A stretch of DNA of 64,000 bases from Caryophanon sp. (GTDB lineage: Bacteria > Bacillota > Bacilli > Bacillales_A > Planococcaceae), in contig JAHAYH010000025.1 of assembly GCA_018384745.1 (NCBI GenBank), forward strand, positions 1-64,000. The letters run 5' to 3'. Both the position numbers and the translations under genes were made by a program. The stretch's first letter is position 1, and each line of letters starts with the position of its first letter. This document shows, piece after piece, positions 21,670-31,220 of this stretch. The notes below the pieces were generated by a model. The model was not told the origin of the DNA. It saw only the letters and a list, made by a program, of their open reading frames with translations, and made no database searches.

Positions 21670-22329
21670 ATGGATTTTAACGAACAAGGTATTCAAGCGA
21701 TTCAAGAGCGTCGCTACGAAGATGCTGCAAAATACTTTACACAAGCGATTGAAGCGGAGCCAGAAAATGCGGTTGGCTATGTGAACTTTGGGAACTTACT
21801 AGCAACGATGAACGAAGTGGAGCGTGCAGAGCGCTTTTTCCAAAAAGCGATCACATTAGATGAGCAAGCAGCGACAGCATTTTACGGCTTAGCGAACCTG
21901 TATTTCAATAGTGAGCGTTTTATCGAAGCAGCGAAGCTGTATCAAAAGGCAATTGATGCGGGCATTGAAGGTGCAGATGCATACTTTATGTTAGCGAAAA
22001 GCTTTGAGCGTGAGGAAAACTATAAGCTAGCGTTACCATACATGCAACGCGCAGCGGAAATTGCACCAAACGATGTGCAAATTCGTCTGTCATACGGCAT
22101 TTTATTATGCACGATGGAGCTGTTTAACGAAGCAAAAGCAGAGCTTGATTTCGTCATTGAAGAAGACTGGAACAACGCTGACGCACATTACAATTTAGGG
22201 ATTTTATATGCGGTATCAACGGATCAATTAGACGATGCATTGTATCACTTAAAGCAAGCGTTCACGCTGCAACCTGAATTTATGCAAGCACAAGAAATTT
22301 ACAACATGTTACTGCAAAAGAAAAACTAA
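21670..22329 (+). CDS. Tetratricopeptide repeat protein (YrrB-like)
   Basis: 219 residues composed almost wholly of TPR units (for example EDAAKYFTQAIEAEPENAVG, AERFFQKAITLDEQAATAF, EAAKLYQKAIDAGIEGADAY), about six repeats, no signal peptide. It is in the place of yrrB, between mnmA and recD2. The TPRs should be a protein-binding scaffold; the partner is unknown. ATG after GGAGGAATCACG. Confidence 0.9.
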   Translation: MDFNEQGIQAIQERRYEDAAKYFTQAIEAEPENAVGYVNFGNLLATMNEVERAERFFQKAITLDEQAATAFYGLANLYFNSERFIEAAKLYQKAIDAGIEGADAYFMLAKSFEREENYKLALPYMQRAAEIAPNDVQIRLSYGILLCTMELFNEAKAELDFVIEEDWNNADAHYNLGILYAVSTDQLDDALYHLKQAFTLQPEFMQAQEIYNMLLQKKN

Positions 22330-22330
22330 T

Positions 22331-22367
22331 GAAAAAAGAGCGGCAAATTTATGCCGCTCTTTTTTAT
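22331..22367. terminator. Bidirectional terminator between the TPR gene and the minus-strand unit
   Basis: A 14-bp stem AAAAAAGAGCGGCA / TGCCGCTCTTTTTT with 6-base loop. It ends the TPR gene, and the last codons of the minus-strand unknown gene overlap it. Confidence 0.9.
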
Positions 22368-22720
22368 TTCGCCACTTCGTCTGGACGAGGTGCTTTTGTT
22401 TCTGGTGTAATCACTTGTTCTTTTTCTACAACTTGAATGACCGCATTTAATTTATACAGCTTGTTAAATTCACGAACGAAATCGTCGAGTTTTAAGTTCG
22501 CTTCAATGTATGGTGCGGTTTCACAATCTTGAATGAGCCCACACGTTGCTTTTAACGATTTTGAAAACTCCAGTAGCATACGCTCATTATCTAAATGAAC
22601 GATAATCGCTTCTTCATCGGTTACATCTTCACGATCAATTTTGAAATATTTGCCGTCAATAATACGTTCTAAATTTGTTTCCTCAAATGGAAACTTGAAT
22701 TGCTCATAAATTAAATTCAT
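22364..22720 (-). CDS. Unrecognised 118-residue acidic protein, in a unit with hisA-like gene
   Basis: No family recognised. It starts 21 bases downstream of the HisA-like gene on the same strand (Shine-Dalgarno GGAGGCATAC), so the two are probably co-transcribed. The protein is soluble, acidic, with alternating beta/alpha pattern (FKFPFEETNLERIIDGKYF, EEAIIVHLDNERMLLEFSK), two Cys (ATCGLIQDCETA) and a low-complexity Pro/Glu/Lys tail. The pairing suggests a link to the HisA-like enzyme, but nothing in the sequence proves it. Confidence 0.72.
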   Translation of the reverse strand: MNLIYEQFKFPFEETNLERIIDGKYFKIDREDVTDEEAIIVHLDNERMLLEFSKSLKATCGLIQDCETAPYIEANLKLDDFVREFNKLYKLNAVIQVVEKEQVITPETKAPRPDEVAK

Positions 22721-22741
22721 TGTGTATGCCTCCAGAAAAAA

Positions 22742-23497
22742 TTATTGTGCGCAATATGTAACGACTTCGTCATACGACAAATCGCCACCAAAGATCGATA
22801 GTGCGCTGCCGATTGTAACATGTAACTTGCCATTTGATAGTGCGTTGAATGCTTGTAAATCTTCAAGTGAACGAACGCCGCCTGCATACGTTGTTGGAAT
22901 TGTCACCCATTGTGCTAAGTCACGTACTAAGTCTTCCTGCATGCCGCTTTTTTTCCCTTCCACATCGACCGCGTGAATTAAAAATTCATCACAATAGTGT
23001 GCAAGTTCGCGAATCGACTGCTCATTGACGATAAAATCGCTAAACTTTGTCCATTGATCGGTCACAACATACCATTGATCATCTTTTTTACGACAGCTTA
23101 AATCAAGCACGATATGTTCTTTGCCAACCGCGTTCACCAGTTGTTCAAGACGCTCCATATCGAGTAAGCCATCATGGAAAATGTATGATGTGACAATGAC
23201 ATGCGATGCCCCTGCATCGATGTATTGCTTTGCATTTTGTGCCGTAATGCCACCGCCGATTTGCAGGCCACCAGGATAGGCAGCAAGTGCCGATTGTGCT
23301 GCTTCCTCATTGCCAGGACCGAGCATAATTACGTGTCCACCTGTTAAGCCATCTCGTTGAAATAGCTGTGCATAATGACGCGCATCATGTTCAGATACGA
23401 AGTTTTCGACAACGGCTTGATCGGTATGACCAAGCGTACTGCCAACAATTTGTTTTACTTTTCCTGCGTGTAAATCAATACAAGGTCTAAATTCCAT
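22742..23497 (-). CDS. Eukaryote-type phosphoribosylformimino-5-aminoimidazole carboxamide ribotide isomerase (HisA/HIS6-like)
   Basis: 251 residues, TIM-barrel of the HisA/HisF family. The N-terminus EFRPCIDLHAGKVKQIVG and the segment IVLDLSCRKKDDQWYVVTD match the eukaryotic HIS6 signature rather than the usual bacterial HisA (which starts IIPAIDLKDGKCVRL-like). Catalytic Asp residues (CIDLH near 8; LDLSC near 132) and the phosphate loops GGGI and AGGVRS are kept, so it should be active, isomerising ProFAR to PRFAR in histidine synthesis. No other his genes lie in the window. It is divergent from recD2 and leads a two-gene minus-strand unit. Confidence 0.85.
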   Translation of the reverse strand: MEFRPCIDLHAGKVKQIVGSTLGHTDQAVVENFVSEHDARHYAQLFQRDGLTGGHVIMLGPGNEEAAQSALAAYPGGLQIGGGITAQNAKQYIDAGASHVIVTSYIFHDGLLDMERLEQLVNAVGKEHIVLDLSCRKKDDQWYVVTDQWTKFSDFIVNEQSIRELAHYCDEFLIHAVDVEGKKSGMQEDLVRDLAQWVTIPTTYAGGVRSLEDLQAFNALSNGKLHVTIGSALSIFGGDLSYDEVVTYCAQ

Positions 23498-23630
23498 TCC
23501 CTCAACCCTTTCTATGTTTATATTATCTTAATTTTTGAATATTTATTCAAGTTCAAAAACGAAAACAAACGAACAGTTGCTCGTTATGTATGATAAAATG
23601 AACAAAAAAACGAACGGGGGAGGGAATTTT

Positions 23631-26063
23631 ATGACGCAAACTCACGATTTATTTGAACAAAATAAATTATTCATCGTCGGTCGACCGATTGTGTCAATTT
23701 TCCATAACAGTCAAAATATGTACTCCATCGTCCGCGTGCGAATTCAAGAGACGAATTTATCGTTTGAAGAAAAGGAAATCATCGTTGTTGGCTATTTCCC
23801 AAAGCTGCATGAGGAAGATGTATACCGCTTTACAGGCCAGCTGCGCCAACATCCAAAGTATGGGCAACAATTTGCGGTGGACACGTTTACGAAGGAAGTG
23901 CCGGCGACTGAACAAGGTGTTATTCATTATTTATCGAGTGATTTATTTACAGGAATCGGGCGAAAAACGGCGGAGCTCATTGTTGAAAAACTCGGCGCAA
24001 ATGCCATTACACGCATTTTAGAAGATCCGCATGCACTGGATGAAGTACCGCGTTTATCAAAGGAGAAAAAGGCGACGCTTCGTGAGACAATCGAACAAAA
24101 TTTAGGGCTTGAGCGCATTATGATTCAATTAAATGAATGGGGATTCGGACCACAGCTAGGGATGAAAATTTATCAAACGTACCGCGAACAAACGATTGAG
24201 CTGTTAAGTGAAAACCCGTATATGCTCATTGAGGACGTCGACGGTGTCGGTTTCCAAAAGGCAGATGAACTCGGCGCAAAGCTTGGCATTACAGGCAAGC
24301 ATAAAGACCGTATTGCCGCTGCTATTTTGCATATGCTCACGCAAGGGGCACTGTCGGAGGGACATGTGTATTTAGAGGCGGAGCGCATGTTGCCGAGCGT
24401 GAAGCAAATGCTTGAGCAAAGCCAACAAGAAGACATCCCATTTGAGCTTATTTCGCAAGTGCTCATTGAGATGCGTGAGGAAGGGAAAATTTGCGGCGAG
24501 GAAACGCGTGCATACTTGCCGTCTCTTTATTTTTCAGAAGTTGGCATCGCGTCGAAAATGCTCGAGCTAATCGAGCGCAATACGTCGCATTCAAAATTTC
24601 CAATTGATGAAATTCGCCGCGCCATTGGTGATATTGAGGACGTAAATGGTGTGACGTATGCGCCGACGCAAATTGAAGCGATCGAAACGGCTTTAAATGA
24701 AGCGGTCATGATTTTAACAGGTGGTCCTGGTACTGGGAAAACAACGGTTATTAAAGGACTCGTTCATGTATATGCAGAGCTGCACGGTTTATCGCTTAAT
24801 CCAAATGACTATGCACAAAAAGGTGAAGCGTTTCCGATTACGCTCGTTGCACCGACTGGACGCGCGGCGAAGCGTCTAGCAGAATCAACGGAGCTGCCTG
24901 CGATGACCATTCATCGACTGCTCGGTTTTACAGGGCAAGAAAAGGAAGAAGAAACGGAGCGTGAAATTGGTGGGCGACTGCTCATTATTGATGAGATGTC
25001 GATGGTCGACACGTGGCTTGCGCATCAGCTATTAAAAGCGCTAGGTGATGATGTGCAAGTCGTGTTTGTTGGTGACCAAGATCAGTTACCACCAGTAGGG
25101 CCAGGACAGGTGTTAAAAGATTTATTAGCATCTCAAAAGGTGCCAACTGTCGAATTAAAAGATGTATATCGTCAAGCAGAAGGTTCCACAATTATTGAAA
25201 TGGCACACCAAATTAAGCAAAACATCGTGCCGCAAAACTTAACGGCAAAAACGTCTGATCGCAGCTTTATTCAAGCAAGTGCGAACCAAGTGGCGAGCGC
25301 AGTTACACAAGTCGTGCAAAGCGCCCTGAAGAAAGGATTTTCCATTCGCGATGTGCAAGTGCTCGCACCGATGTACCGCGGTCCAGCAGGGATCGATGCG
25401 CTGAATAAAGAAATTCAAGCACTCGTCAATCCAAATGAAGACGGGCAGCGTCGCGAACTCGCATTTGGTGATACGATTTTCCGCGTCGGGGATAAAGTGT
25501 TACAACTTGTCAATCAACCAGAAAGCAATGTATTTAACGGCGATATGGGCGAAATTATTTCGATTATTAAAGCGAAGGAAACGGTTGAAAAACAAGATAC
25601 ACTCATTGTGAGCTATGATGGTATTGAAGTCACATATCAGCGCGGGGACTTAAACCAAATTACGCTTGCGTATTGCTGCTCGATTCATAAATCCCAAGGG
25701 TCTGAGTTTGCGATGGTCATTATGCCCATCGTGCGCAGCTATACAAAAATGTTGCGTCGTAATTTGCTGTATACAGGCATTACGCGTGCCAAAAACTTTT
25801 TAATTTTATGCGGGGAGCCAGATGTGCTCGCACAAGGCTTACAGCGCACCGATGATTTACAGCGTTTAACGACATTAAGTGTGCGGTTAAATCCAACACA
25901 CGAACAAACTGACGTGCAACATGACAGCAGAGAACAACGACCAGCACTACAACCGTCATTGCCGGCAGTGTTAACAACAGACACAATGCCACATATTCAT
26001 CCGATGGTTGGGATGAACGATGTGTCCCCGTATGACTTTTTAACGCAAGACGAAAATGAATAA
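23631..26063 (+). CDS. recD2: RecD2-type 5'-3' DNA helicase (YrrC-like)
   Basis: 810 residues from ATG 23631 (GGGGGAGGGAA Shine-Dalgarno; upstream in-frame ATGs lack one). RecD2 is a superfamily 1B helicase of bacteria without RecBCD context, involved in replication fork and mismatch repair. Visible: N-terminal OB-like and helix-hairpin-helix regions (LIEDVDGVGFQKADELG), Walker A LTGGPGTGKTTVIKG, Walker B LLIIDEMSMVD, GDQDQLPPVGPG (motif III), and the C-terminal SIHKSQGSEF and NLLYTGITRAK motifs. B. subtilis YrrC is similar in size and position. Confidence 0.95.
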   Translation: MTQTHDLFEQNKLFIVGRPIVSIFHNSQNMYSIVRVRIQETNLSFEEKEIIVVGYFPKLHEEDVYRFTGQLRQHPKYGQQFAVDTFTKEVPATEQGVIHYLSSDLFTGIGRKTAELIVEKLGANAITRILEDPHALDEVPRLSKEKKATLRETIEQNLGLERIMIQLNEWGFGPQLGMKIYQTYREQTIELLSENPYMLIEDVDGVGFQKADELGAKLGITGKHKDRIAAAILHMLTQGALSEGHVYLEAERMLPSVKQMLEQSQQEDIPFELISQVLIEMREEGKICGEETRAYLPSLYFSEVGIASKMLELIERNTSHSKFPIDEIRRAIGDIEDVNGVTYAPTQIEAIETALNEAVMILTGGPGTGKTTVIKGLVHVYAELHGLSLNPNDYAQKGEAFPITLVAPTGRAAKRLAESTELPAMTIHRLLGFTGQEKEEETEREIGGRLLIIDEMSMVDTWLAHQLLKALGDDVQVVFVGDQDQLPPVGPGQVLKDLLASQKVPTVELKDVYRQAEGSTIIEMAHQIKQNIVPQNLTAKTSDRSFIQASANQVASAVTQVVQSALKKGFSIRDVQVLAPMYRGPAGIDALNKEIQALVNPNEDGQRRELAFGDTIFRVGDKVLQLVNQPESNVFNGDMGEIISIIKAKETVEKQDTLIVSYDGIEVTYQRGDLNQITLAYCCSIHKSQGSEFAMVIMPIVRSYTKMLRRNLLYTGITRAKNFLILCGEPDVLAQGLQRTDDLQRLTTLSVRLNPTHEQTDVQHDSREQRPALQPSLPAVLTTDTMPHIHPMVGMNDVSPYDFLTQDENE

Positions 26064-26065
26064 AT

Positions 26066-26101
26066 GAAAGTGGGCTGTTTTTTGGACAGCTCGCTTTTTT
26101 T
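26066..26101 (+). terminator. Intrinsic terminator after recD2
   Basis: Stem AGTGGGCTGT / ACAGCTCGCT (wobbles) followed by TTTTTTT. Confidence 0.8.
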
Positions 26102-26267
26102 AGTGGGTGGAATTTTATAATTGTGAAAAATTTTTGACAGCGTCTTGACACGAATGTTTTTTTGGGTCCTAGAAATGATTGTTCGTTTATGATAGTTAGG
26201 AAGCCGACTTTTTTCATAAATTGTGGCAGGAAGAATGGGAAGTGCAAAAGTGTTGATTTTTGAAATA

Positions 26268-26381
26268 TGTAACCGGTTTAATAACGGAAAAATCGGAATA
26301 TATTATTAATTTACAACGTAGTTGTTCGATGCTACTATTCATTTTAGAGTTCTGATGTATGACTTCTAACGTCGTACATCA
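26268..26381. promoter_or_regulatory. Regulatory stretch upstream of the nucleoside transporter: cre-like site and 11-bp dyad
   Basis: The 364 bases before the transporter hold no gene. Two elements stand out. TGTAACCGGTTTA at 26268-26280 has the CG-centred form of a CcpA cre site (consensus TGWAANCGNTNWCA), with mismatches at the 3' end. An 11-bp inverted repeat, TGATGTATGAC (26353-26363) with GTCGTACATCA (26371-26381), contains one G-U pair and a 7-base loop and has no T tract, so it looks like an operator or an mRNA hairpin rather than a terminator. No promoter can be assigned with confidence. Confidence 0.4.
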
Positions 26382-26427
26382 ATCGAATATATGTATACAA
26401 TTTAAAATTAAATGAAGAAGGTGTAGC

Positions 26428-27639
26428 ATGAATATTTTATGGGGTATCGGCGGTATTTTAGTCATTATCGCAATCGGTTTCTTATTATCAACGTCGCGCT
26501 CGAACATTAAATGGCGCACAATTTTAGCGGGCTTAGCGTTACAGTTAACGTTCGCATTCATCGTGTTAAAGTGGGAACAAGGTCGTAAAGCGTTAATGGC
26601 CGTTTCAGACGCTGTCCAAAACATGATCGGCTATGCAAACGAAGGTGTTGTGTTCGTATTCGGTGGTTTAGCGGATGCAAACATTGTTGGCTTCGTATTT
26701 GCCGTAAACGTTTTAACAATCATCATTTTCTTCTCTGCCTTAATTTCAGTACTATATTATTTAGGCATTATGCAAATTATTATTAAGTTTATCGGTGGTT
26801 TCTTATCGAAAATTTTAGGCACAAGCCAAGCGGAGTCAGTAAACGCTGCAGCAAACATTTTCGTTGGTCAAACAGAAGCACCATTAGTTATTCGTCCATT
26901 TTTATCAAAAATGACACGTTCAGAGCTATTTGCCGTTATGACAGGTGGTTTAGCCTCTGTATCAGGTTCAGTACTAGTTGGTTACTCATTATTAGGTGTA
27001 CCACTTGAATACTTAATCGCAGCAAGCTTCATGGCAGCGCCAGCCGGTTTAGTTATGGCGAAGCTTTTATTACCAGAAACAGAAGAAGTAGACGCAACGA
27101 ACTTCAAAATGGAGAAAGATACAGCTTCTACAAACGTTATTGATGCAGCCGCTCGCGGTGCAGCAGACGGTTTACAATTAGCGTTAAACGTAGGTGGTAT
27201 GTTACTCGCATTCATCGCATTAATCGCGTTATTAAACGGCATGTTAGGTGGCGTGTTCGGTTGGTTTGGCGTTGAAGGCGTAACAATCGAAGGTATTTTA
27301 GGATATGTATTTGCACCGATCGCATTTGTTATTGGTGTACCGTGGGAAGAAGCTGTAAAAGCAGGTTCATTCATCGGTCAAAAATTAGTGTTAAATGAGT
27401 TTGTAGCCTACACAAACTTCGGTCCAGAAATTCCAAACTTAACGGATAAAACAGCGATGATCATTTCGTTTGCATTATGTGGTTTCGCAAACTTAAGTTC
27501 ACTTGCAATTTTAATCGGTGGTTTAGGGGCAATGGCACCAGATCGTCGTCCAGTAATCGCGGGTCTTGCAATGAAAGCAGTAATCGCAGGGACACTTGCT
27601 TCATTATTAAGCGCAGCGATCGCGGGTATGTTTATTTAA
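26428..27639 (+). CDS. Concentrative nucleoside transporter (CNT/NupC family)
   Basis: 403 residues with about eight to ten hydrophobic helices, a typical bacterial CNT nucleoside/proton or sodium symporter in the inner membrane. Family motifs GQTEAPLVIRPFLSKMTRSE (about 151-170) and LCGFANLSSLAILIGGLG (about 350-367) are conserved, and MLLAFIALIALLNG marks the central helices. Which nucleosides it carries cannot be told. No nucleoside-catabolic genes are adjacent. AAGGTGTAGC Shine-Dalgarno before the ATG. Confidence 0.92.
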   Translation: MNILWGIGGILVIIAIGFLLSTSRSNIKWRTILAGLALQLTFAFIVLKWEQGRKALMAVSDAVQNMIGYANEGVVFVFGGLADANIVGFVFAVNVLTIIIFFSALISVLYYLGIMQIIIKFIGGFLSKILGTSQAESVNAAANIFVGQTEAPLVIRPFLSKMTRSELFAVMTGGLASVSGSVLVGYSLLGVPLEYLIAASFMAAPAGLVMAKLLLPETEEVDATNFKMEKDTASTNVIDAAARGAADGLQLALNVGGMLLAFIALIALLNGMLGGVFGWFGVEGVTIEGILGYVFAPIAFVIGVPWEEAVKAGSFIGQKLVLNEFVAYTNFGPEIPNLTDKTAMIISFALCGFANLSSLAILIGGLGAMAPDRRPVIAGLAMKAVIAGTLASLLSAAIAGMFI

Positions 27640-27650
27640 TCATTATTCAC

Positions 27651-27683
27651 AGCTGTTCAAGCATTTGCTTGGGCAGCTTTTTT
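27651..27683 (+). terminator. Intrinsic terminator after the nucleoside transporter
   Basis: Stem AGCTGTTCAAGC / GCTTGGGCAGCT (two wobbles) followed by TTTTTTG. Confidence 0.85.
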
Positions 27684-27809
27684 GTATGTTGTAGTAGCAG
27701 AAATGTTATTATGGCATATGTGGGTTGTTTTTGTAAAGTGGGTGGACGAAATTTAACCCGATATTTCGTGTGCAATAGAAAATATCCTATTGAAATATAC
27801 GCTTCTACA

Positions 27810-27838
27810 TTGACAGAATGCTATTTGCTTCATATAAT
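27810..27838 (+). promoter_or_regulatory. Consensus sigma-A promoter of alaS
   Basis: TTGACA at 27810-27815, exactly 17 bases, then TATAAT at 27833-27838: a perfect sigma-A consensus, predicting a start near 27845 at the 5' end of the T-box leader. Confidence 0.85.
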
Positions 27839-27844
27839 CAACTA

Positions 27845-28086
27845 TATATTGATAATGAATACTTTGACGGAGACAGTACGTTTACAAGCGCTGTGACTAG
27901 AAAGAGGCTCCTTAGGCTGTAAGAGCTTCCACACGTGTAAACCGAACGCTACTCCCGAGTGCAGCTAATCCCTGCCGTTCACTGCGTTAAAGTGCTAGAG
28001 ATGCATAAATCGTGTGTTTATGTGAACTAGGGTGGTACCGCGAGATAACAGTCCTCGTCCCTTTTTGAGGGATGGGGGCTTTTTTT
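27845..28086 (+). promoter_or_regulatory. T-box riboswitch leader of alaS (Ala GCT specifier)
   Basis: T-box consensus AGGGTGGTACCGCG at 28029-28042 and a terminator hairpin with T tract at 28049-28086. The specifier lies in GAACGCTACTCCCGAG (27944-27959): GCT, an alanine codon, sits six bases before GAG, the normal register. The leader should sense uncharged tRNAAla and derepress alaS. Confidence 0.95.
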
Positions 28087-28130
28087 ATTGGTCACGTATT
28101 CATACATTTATTTTAGGAGGAATTTCCATT

Positions 28131-30788
28131 ATGAAAGCGACAGATATTCGACGCCTGTATTTAGAGTTCTTTAAAGAAAAAGGACATCATCATGAACCAT
28201 CAGCACCACTTGTACCAATTAACGACCCATCATTACTATGGATCAACTCAGGTGTTGCAACGTTAAAACCATACTTTGATGGTCGCATTATTCCAGATAA
28301 CCCACGCATTACAAACGCCCAAAAATCAATTCGTACAAACGATATTGAAAACGTCGGGAAAACAGCGCGCCACCATACATTCTTTGAAATGTTAGGAAAC
28401 TTCTCAATCGGGGATTATTTCAAAAAAGAATCAATCCACTATGCATGGGAATTTTTAACGGATAAAAAATGGATGGGCTTTGATCCAGAAAAATTATCGA
28501 TTACATTACACCCAGAAGACCAAGAAGCATATGATGTATGGGCAAATGAAATTGGCATTCCAGAAGAGCGTTTAATTCGCATCGAAGGAAACTTCTGGGA
28601 CATCGGCGAAGGTCCATCTGGTCCGAACTCAGAAATCTTCTATGACCGCGGTGAAGTATACGGCTTCGGTACACCGGAAGAAGAAATGTATCCAGGTGGG
28701 GAAAATGAGCGTTACTTAGAAATTTGGAACCTTGTATTCTCTCAGTTTAACCATAATCCAGATCACACATACACGCCGCTACCAAAGCAAAACATCGATA
28801 CAGGGATGGGCTTAGAGCGGATCGTATCTGTTGTACAAAACGTACCAACAAACTTCGATACAGACTTATTCATGCCAATTATTGAAAAGGTAGAAGAGTT
28901 TGCAAACCGTAAATACAAGCGTCCACATGAAGTAGACTTAAAAGAAATTTTCGGTTCTGCAGAAGATATCAACACGCCGTTTAAAGTAATCGCAGACCAT
29001 ATTCGTACGGTAGCATTCGCAATCGGTGACGGTGCATTACCATCAAATGAAGGGCGTGGCTATGTATTACGTCGTTTATTACGTCGTGCGGTACGCTATG
29101 CGAAACAAATCGGCATCGACAAGCCGTTCATGTACAAATTAGTACCAACTGTTGGTGCGATTATGGAAGATTTCTACCCAGAAGTAACGGAAAAAGCAGC
29201 CTTCATTGAACGCGTTATTAAAAACGAGGAAGATCGTTTCCACGAAACACTTGATGGCGGGTTAGCGATTCTTTCAGAAGTCATCGAAACGCAAAAAACA
29301 AACAAGGAAACAGTGATTCCTGGTGCAATTGCGTTCAAATTATATGATACGTATGGTTTCCCAGTGGAATTAACAGAAGAGTACGCAGAAGAAGCAGGCA
29401 TGACAGTTGATCATGAAGGCTTTGAGGCGTCAATGAATGAACAGCGTGAGCGTGCACGTAATGCGCGTGCAGATGTTGATTCAATGCAAGTGCAAAATGA
29501 AGTGTTAGCGAACTTAACACAAAGCTCGACATTCATTTATGATGCGTATGAACAACAAACGACGGTGGCAGCAATCGTTGTAAACGGTCAAGAAGCAACA
29601 AAAGCTTCTGAAGGTGAAGAAGCGCTTGTTATTTTAGCAGAAACGCCATTCTACGCAGAGATGGGTGGACAAATTGCAGATACAGGTGTCATTGAAGCGG
29701 ATACGTTTAAAGCGATCGTCAAAGACGTACAAAAAGCGCCAAACGGTCAACCGTTACACACAGTGGTCATCGAATCAGGTGAAATGAATGTGGGCGACGC
29801 AGCAACAGCAAAAGTGGACGAAGCAAAACGTAAATTAATCTTAAAAAACCATACAGCAACACACTTAATGCACCGTGCATTAAAAGACGTATTAGGCGAC
29901 CATGTAGCACAAGCGGGTTCTTACGTAGGTCCAGATCGTTTACGCTTTGACTTCTCTCACTTCGGTGCAGCGACGAAAGAAGAGCTTGCACAAGTAGAAC
30001 GTGCCGTAAACGAAAAAATTTGGGATGACATTGAAGTTGTCATTCAAGAAATGGATATCGATTCTGCAAAAGCGATGGGTGCGATGGCATTATTCGGTGA
30101 AAAATACGGCGATGTTGTACGTGTCGTAGCGGTATCTGACTATTCAATCGAGCTTTGCGGTGGCTTACACGTCGCGCGTTCATCTGAAATTGGCTTCTTC
30201 AAAATCGTATCAGAAGGCGGAATCGGCGCTGGTACACGTCGTATTGAAGCGGTAACAGGGAAAGCGGCATACGAGGCTGTAAAAGAAGAAGAAGCGGTCT
30301 TACTAGAAGCAGCAGCGCTATTAAAAGCGAATGCAAAAGATGTAGCAACACGCGTGGCATCACTTCAAGCAGACTACAAAGAGTTACAACGTGAAAACGA
30401 AGCATTATCACAAAAAATCGCTAACGCACAAGCGGGTGCAGTGTTAGATGCAGCGAAGCAATTCGGTGATGTTACGGTGCTATCAACGAAAGTGGATGCC
30501 AAAGATAACAACCAATTACGTCAAATGATGGACGACTTAAAAGGTAAAATGAACAACGCAGTGATCGTACTTGGCGCAACAGACGGCGACAAAGTAATGC
30601 TTTGTGCAGGTGTTACAAAAGACATCGCTGGTGGCGATTACCACGCTGGAAACATCGTGAAGCACGTAGCAGAGCTTTGCGGCGGTAAAGGCGGCGGTCG
30701 TCCAGATATGGCGATGGCAGGCGCAAAAGATGCAGACAAGCTAGAAGCAGCATTAGCATCTGTATATGAATTACCAATTTTCGCATAA
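28131..30788 (+). CDS. alaS: Alanyl-tRNA synthetase
   Basis: 885 residues from ATG 28131 (TTAGGAGGAATTT Shine-Dalgarno); the reading frame extends upstream into the T-box terminator, but that part is not coding. Class II core at the N-terminus ([37 protein letters not shown]), editing domain with the zinc-binding [12 protein letters not shown] and [15 protein letters not shown], then coiled-coil and C-Ala domain ([14 protein letters not shown]). It charges tRNAAla and clears Ser/Gly mischarging. Confidence 0.97.
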   Translation: MKATDIRRLYLEFFKEKGHHHEPSAPLVPINDPSLLWINSGVATLKPYFDGRIIPDNPRITNAQKSIRTNDIENVGKTARHHTFFEMLGNFSIGDYFKKESIHYAWEFLTDKKWMGFDPEKLSITLHPEDQEAYDVWANEIGIPEERLIRIEGNFWDIGEGPSGPNSEIFYDRGEVYGFGTPEEEMYPGGENERYLEIWNLVFSQFNHNPDHTYTPLPKQNIDTGMGLERIVSVVQNVPTNFDTDLFMPIIEKVEEFANRKYKRPHEVDLKEIFGSAEDINTPFKVIADHIRTVAFAIGDGALPSNEGRGYVLRRLLRRAVRYAKQIGIDKPFMYKLVPTVGAIMEDFYPEVTEKAAFIERVIKNEEDRFHETLDGGLAILSEVIETQKTNKETVIPGAIAFKLYDTYGFPVELTEEYAEEAGMTVDHEGFEASMNEQRERARNARADVDSMQVQNEVLANLTQSSTFIYDAYEQQTTVAAIVVNGQEATKASEGEEALVILAETPFYAEMGGQIADTGVIEADTFKAIVKDVQKAPNGQPLHTVVIESGEMNVGDAATAKVDEAKRKLILKNHTATHLMHRALKDVLGDHVAQAGSYVGPDRLRFDFSHFGAATKEELAQVERAVNEKIWDDIEVVIQEMDIDSAKAMGAMALFGEKYGDVVRVVAVSDYSIELCGGLHVARSSEIGFFKIVSEGGIGAGTRRIEAVTGKAAYEAVKEEEAVLLEAAALLKANAKDVATRVASLQADYKELQRENEALSQKIANAQAGAVLDAAKQFGDVTVLSTKVDAKDNNQLRQMMDDLKGKMNNAVIVLGATDGDKVMLCAGVTKDIAGGDYHAGNIVKHVAELCGGKGGGRPDMAMAGAKDADKLEAALASVYELPIFA

Positions 30789-30884
30789 AAAATAATGACG
30801 CACGTGGCGCTGCCTATGCTAAAAGTATGGGATGCGACGAGGAAGAATTTAGGCAAATTCATTTATCCTACACGTAAAATCATG

Positions 30885-30924
30885 TATACTGGAAAAAAAG
30901 GAGATGCACGTTTGTCGCATCTCC
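30885..30924 (+). promoter_or_regulatory. -10 element and 5'-leader hairpin ahead of yrzL
   Basis: TATACT at 30885-30890 would start a transcript near 30897. An 8-bp perfect hairpin, GGAGATGC (30900-30907) with GCATCTCC (30917-30924), lies almost at that 5' end, followed by a poor T tract (TTATTT). It may be a weak alaS terminator or a stabilising 5' stem-loop for the yrzL transcript. No convincing -35 was found. Confidence 0.4.
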
Positions 30925-30950
30925 TTATTTCTGAAAGCGAGGTGCTGGGT

Positions 30951-31220
30951 ATGGATTCATTCGATAATACGATGAAGTTCAGTTTTTCTGACGAGTCAAT
31001 GGAGCAAGAAGTAAAGCAAGTGATGGTAAAGGTGCACGCCTCTTTAGAGGAGAAAGGCTACAACCCAATTAATCAAATTGTGGGGTATTTATTATCTGGC
31101 GATCCGGCATACATTCCTCGTCATCAGGATGCTCGTAATTTAATTCGTAAACTAGAACGTGATGAAATCTTAGAGGAACTCGTAAAATTTTATATAAAGC
31201 ATAACGAGGGCACAAAATGA
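30951..31220 (+). CDS. IreB-family regulatory phosphoprotein (YrzL)
   Basis: 89 residues from ATG 30951 (GAGGTG Shine-Dalgarno), matching the size and sequence type of the DUF965/IreB family: [20 protein letters not shown] at the N-terminus, [19 protein letters not shown] in the middle. In Enterococcus, IreB is a target of the Ser/Thr kinase IreK. It precedes the YqgF gene with a 4-base ATGA overlap, the conserved alaS-yrzL-yrrK order. Confidence 0.93.
   Translation: MDSFDNTMKFSFSDESMEQEVKQVMVKVHASLEEKGYNPINQIVGYLLSGDPAYIPRHQDARNLIRKLERDEILEELVKFYIKHNEGTK

Noticed and set aside
26064-26427. Purine or other known riboswitch upstream of the nucleoside transporter
   Set aside because: The conserved purine-riboswitch loop and junction bases could not be found; only a simple inverted repeat and a cre-like site are visible.
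28032-28130. N-terminal extension of AlaRS by 33 codons
   Set aside because: This part overlaps the T-box and its terminator; the ATG at 28131 has a strong Shine-Dalgarno and gives the standard AlaRS N-terminus.
30795-30950. Longer YrzL starting at 30795
   Set aside because: Upstream residues cover a hairpin and a -10-like box, and family members are about 89 residues, matching ATG 30951.
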